Source: Strigamia acuminata (Eukaryota; Arthropoda; Chilopoda; Geophilomorpha; Linotaeniidae). From it: a stretch of 64,000 nt of DNA. The notes beneath the pieces were generated by a model, which ran no database searches, was not told the origin of the DNA, and saw only the letters and a program-made list of their open reading frames with translations. The translations under genes were made by a program, and so were the position numbers. Below, piece by piece: positions 60,820 to 64,000 of the stretch. Within the stretch, counting starts at the first letter, position 1. Each line of letters opens with the position of its first letter. The stretch lies in the NCBI GenBank assembly GCA_949358305.1, contig OX442318.1, positions 4,326,501 through 4,390,500 of the forward strand, written 5' to 3'.

Positions 60820-63068
60820 ATGACTCACATGCGAGCAATTTACTTGGCCACCACCGCAGTAATTGCAGGATATTTATACGAGTCTACTGCGAACAAATGG
60901 GAATATTGTCGCAATTGTAAGTGCAAGAAACAACATATATGTTTGCACAAGCCACGAAATAATCAACATGTACATGAATCGGCAATATCCATGTGGCAAG
61001 GCATCAATCCCTTCATAGTTAATGCCAAAACTGATAATGCCACAACTGATAATGCCAAAACTGGTAATGCCAAAACTGGTAATGCCAAAACTGGTAATGC
61101 CAAAACTGATAATGCCAAAACTGGTAATGCCAAAACTGGTAATGCCAAAACTGATAATGCCACAACTGGTAATGCCAAAACTGGTAATGTTCCGCACGGT
61201 AGAGATTTTTTTAAAGATTGTGCCATTGATGCGAAAGATGAAACTGAGAAAGATGGCGGAGAAAACACGAAATCGGAGAAAAAAGATGGAGAAAAGACGA
61301 ATAAAGATAAAAATGCTGGAGAAGACATGAAAACGGATAAAAGTTGTGTAGTAGTCATCAAACCACATGAAATTTGGTTACTAGAAGCCAAAGTAGATGA
61401 AAGTGGTGGAGAAAACGCGAAAACTGATGAAAGTGGTGGAGACAACGAGAAAAAAGACGGCGATGATGAGGTTAACAAAAACGAAGATGATGAAAAAGAT
61501 TACGATGAAAAGGATTACGATGACGACAAAGATTACGATGACTACAAAGATGGCGACGACGAAAAAAGCGACGAAATAGATGAAAAACCCACCAAAAAAG
61601 GTGAGAAATATAAGAAAACTAGTGAAAAGGAGATAAAAAATGTCAAAAAAGATGGGAAAAAAGACAAAAAAGGTGAAAAAACAGCAAAGAAGGATGAAAA
61701 GACCGCCAAGAAAGATGAAAAAACCGCCAAGAAAGATGAAAAAACCGCCAAGAAAGATGAAAAAACCGCCAAGAAAGATGAAAAAACCGCCAAGAAAGAT
61801 AAGACCGCCAAGAAAGATGAAAAAACCGCCAAGAAAGATGAAAAAACCGCCAAGAAAGATGAAAAAACTGCCAAAAAAGATAAAAAGACCACCAAAAAGG
61901 ATGAAAAATCTGCCAAAAAGGATGAAAAGACCGCCAAAAAAGATGAAAAGATCGCGAAGAAAGATGAAGAGACTCCCGAAAAAGATGAAGAGACTCCCGA
62001 AAAAGATGAAGAGACCGCCGAAAAAGACGAAGAAACTGCTACAAAAGACGAAGAAACCGCCACAAAAGACGAAGAAACAGCCACAAAAGACGAACAGACC
62101 ACCCAAACAGATGAAGACACCACAAAAACGGATGAAAAGACGACCCAAGCAGATGAAAAAGAGGAAAAAAGCGGCGAAAAAGACACAGAAAAGCCTAAAG
62201 AAGACGCTGGAACTGAAGTTGACGGTGCTAAAATACTCAAAGTTGGCTGTGACGTTCAAGTATGCCAGGACTGCTATATCCCAAGCCGGAATATGATCAC
62301 GTGCGGGTATGAATGGGTTGTTTACTGCGACAGCCGGACAAGAACCCCCTTTTGGACCGTCGAAAACATAACGCAATGCAACGTGCTGCAAGTCGCACAT
62401 CGACATTGCGAAGCCTTCAGAGTGTCTTTTAAGACCCCGGTAGGCTTTCGATACGGACACCCGGATAACTGCAAGACGCTCGACATTGACCACATGTCCA
62501 TACCCGCAGTTCGGACCGCCACCGAGGTCAGTGCAGCGCAGGAAAGCAAAGTATTAATTGTATGAATAACAAATTAATGATGTTATGGTTTTATCTTGCA
62601 GACGACGTGTGAATGTTGCCAATACTCGAGTTTCTGGCCAGTTTTCCATCAGTATGTCAAGTTTCTGACGTCGTTTTATGCTAATGTGGAAGTGTGCTCG
62701 GGTCTTTTGTATTTGCCAACGGAGTAAGCGGTGTTTTGGAGGGAATATATATTTTTTTGTGATTTATTTTTTTTTTTTTATTTAGGAAAAGTGAGGATGG
62801 TGGTTGTAAAGGTTTGTCTGAAGAGGAATTGGTCCCGAGCCATTTTTTCAAAGTTATTCTGTGCAGAAATGCTGATGGGTTTTATAGATTTGAATGCTAC
62901 AAGATCCCCAATGAGCCTATTGAGAGTGATGAGTGGATATGTTTGTCTCAATACTTGGTGTCGAGAGGTGATTTGGAAGCAGACACTGGGTTTAGTATAT
63001 TTCCACATATACCGATTTATTACACGAGGCAAGCTAGTACACATCCGGATTTTGAACCGTATTTGTGA
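60820..63068 (+). CDS. E7: endonuclease-G-derived pseudonuclease with long Lys/Asp/Glu repeat domain
   Basis: Exons 60820-62526 (or -62550, two in-frame donors), 62602-62723 and 62786-63068; about 703-711 residues. Anchor MTHMRAIYLATTAVIAGYLY. Residues about 68-125 are pentamers NAKTG/NAKTD; residues about 145-265 are acidic and lysine-rich; residues about 285-450 are heptamers of KTAKKDE that shift to TAEKDEE and TATKDEE. The core follows at about residue 495: VVYCDSRTRTPFWTVENI, HRHCEAFR, VGFRYGHPDN at the DRGH position (a Gly-His pair is present but the Asp-Arg is not), CECC, FWPVFHQYVKFLTSFY, CSGLLYLPTE and SHFFKVILCRNADGFYRFECY. This is the member whose core looks most like endonuclease G. 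Confidence 0.88.
61021..61190 (+). repeat. 15-bp coding repeat in E7 (NAKTG/NAKTD)
   Basis: Eleven or so copies of AATGCCAAAACTGGT or ...GAT, all in frame. Confidence 0.95.
61676..62100 (+). repeat. 21-bp coding repeat in E7 (KTAKKDE heptamers)
   Basis: The unit AAAACCGCCAAGAAAGATGA(A) is repeated about 18 times, with one unit shortened by two codons (at about 61801) and a gradual change to Glu-rich versions. Minus-strand frames rich in FIFLGGF are shadows of this repeat. Confidence 0.95.
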
Positions 63069-63480
63069 GCAGTTGTTTGTTTGTGTGGAGCTGAAGAATT
63101 TGTATGCACTATTTTATTTCTCAGTTTGTAAATGGTTTAATTTATGTTCAGATAAAAATTTGTTTTTCTTTCTTGATTCAAATGACATTTTGTTTCATTA
63201 AAAATCACACAAAAATCAACTAAAGATGTTTGAAAATCAACAAAAATGTTTGAAAATCAAAAAAAATGTTTGGAAATCAACAAAAATGTTTGAAAATCAA
63301 CAAAAATGTTTGAAAATCAACTGAAAATAGGTGAAAATCAACTGAAAATAGTTGAAAATCAACTGAAAATAGTTGAAAATCAACTGAAAATTGGTGAAAT
63401 TAACTAAAAATAGTTAAAACCCAATTAACAATAGCTGAAAATCAACAGAAAATAGCTGAAGAACAAGCTAAAAACAGCTT
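63069..63480 (+). repeat. Spacer after E7 with about 20-bp repeats
   Basis: From about 63200 units CAAAAATGTTTGAAAATCAA change to AACTGAAAATAGTTGAAAAT. This closes the pattern of one private minisatellite per gene spacer. Confidence 0.85.
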
Positions 63481-63801
63481 ATGGTACCTTTTCCATTGGC
63501 TGCTGGCAATGACCAGATAAGACATCATGTAATGGTATCATTGGTCATTTCCTGCAACCGTCATCTCCATCTGGCGAGGTGGTGTTGGACTGGGCCATGT
63601 GGGTGCCCTCTTTTGCCATCTGTTGACATTTGTTCAGAGCGCCATTGTAGAAAGCATTGTTAACTGAAAAAGGAAGTTTTTATCAAAATTTTAAGTTTCT
63701 TCCATTCATATCAAACCAAAACCACATTTTCAAAATTTACTATACCCATAGGATCATCAGAGTGCTTACAATAACCAAAACTTTAACTTTGAATTCCAGA
63801 G

Positions 63802-64000
63802 ATGAGTAAGAGTAGACAACACTACAAGGCCACCATAGATAAATGGTGGGCCAATGCTGTCCAAGCTAAAGAAAACGTGAGCACAACCATCCAGGATGGC
63901 AGTGAAGTTTACCAAAAAAGAAATGAAAGTGAACCTCGAGATTACAGCGACGAAGATGCTGACAGCAGCGACAGTGAAGAAGATGCTGTTAATGTAAATG
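63802..64000 (+). CDS. Start of an unrecognised acidic protein gene (runs off the window)
   Basis: After an acceptor-like gaattccag at 63791-63799, an open frame starts MSKSRQHYKATIDKWWANAV and continues to the end of the window with an Asp/Ser/Glu-rich stretch (DYSDEDADSSDSEEDAVNVN). It does not share the anchor or core of E1-E7. The product was not recognised. The upstream patch at 63481-63663, GC-richer than its surroundings, may be its 5' untranslated exon. Confidence 0.45.
   Translation, partial: MSKSRQHYKATIDKWWANAVQAKENVSTTIQDGSEVYQKRNESEPRDYSDEDADSSDSEEDAVNVN

Noticed and set aside
61381..62493. Minus-strand frames rich in FIFLGG or SSFLAVFSSF across E7
   Set aside because: They are shadows of the in-frame KTAKKDE coding repeat on the plus strand, which is joined by good splice sites to the conserved core.

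Overview
The window reads as nuclear DNA of an animal, most likely an arthropod. The sequence is AT-rich, genes are split by short GT-AG introns, microsatellites and inverted-repeat transposons are common, and the recognisable products are DEG/ENaC channel parts, a takeout/JHBP-type (TULIP) secreted protein, a small cysteine-rich secreted peptide, RAD23 and a family derived from endonuclease G. A chelicerate is a reasonable guess from the TULIP and cysteine-rich peptide genes, but the sequence does not prove it. No bacterial-style features, rRNA, tRNA or CRISPR array were seen.

Layout. (1) 0-17 kb: a gene-poor stretch with several non-autonomous DNA transposons (a hAT-type element with a perfect 8-bp target duplication at 1876-2517, and TA-flanked elements at 5701-6126 and 14152-14337). 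On the minus strand at 2.8-9.3 kb lie DEG/ENaC exons, one of which joins the second membrane segment of one channel unit to the first membrane segment of the next. A three-exon minus-strand gene at 12.3-12.7 kb encodes a small secreted cysteine-rich peptide of prokineticin/MIT-like pattern. A four-exon plus-strand gene at 14.7-16.7 kb encodes a secreted double-TULIP protein. (2) 17.1-20.3 kb: a complete RAD23 gene in nine exons (ubiquitin-like, UBA1, XPC-binding, UBA2). (3) 23.2-44.5 kb: an amplification. A block of unknown function (block A, about 1.5 kb, four copies) alternates with three copies of a RAD23 fragment (end of exon 4 to exon 7) and three G-rich minisatellites of 2.2, 1.9 and 4.2 kb. 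A 266-bp hAT-type insertion is present in the first three A copies, while the fourth keeps the empty site, which helps to order the events. (4) 46.7-63.1 kb: seven tandem plus-strand genes (called E1-E7 here) with the same three-exon structure and the same intron phases. Their conserved parts align with the endonuclease G fold, but the DRGH catalytic motif and the metal-binding Asn and Glu are gone. Between the N-terminal anchor and the nuclease-like fold they carry fast-diverging low-complexity inserts (polyQ, acidic, Lys/Glu/Asp repeats). A different minisatellite fills most spacers and some introns. (5) 63.8 kb to the end: the start of an unrelated, unrecognised gene.

The strongest candidate for something undescribed is the E1-E7 cluster: an expanded family of endonuclease-G-derived pseudonucleases. 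Five members (E3-E7) have gained a CxxC plus HRHC-type cysteine set that could bind zinc. The RAD23-fragment/minisatellite amplification and the natural DEG/ENaC concatemer exon are the next most interesting.
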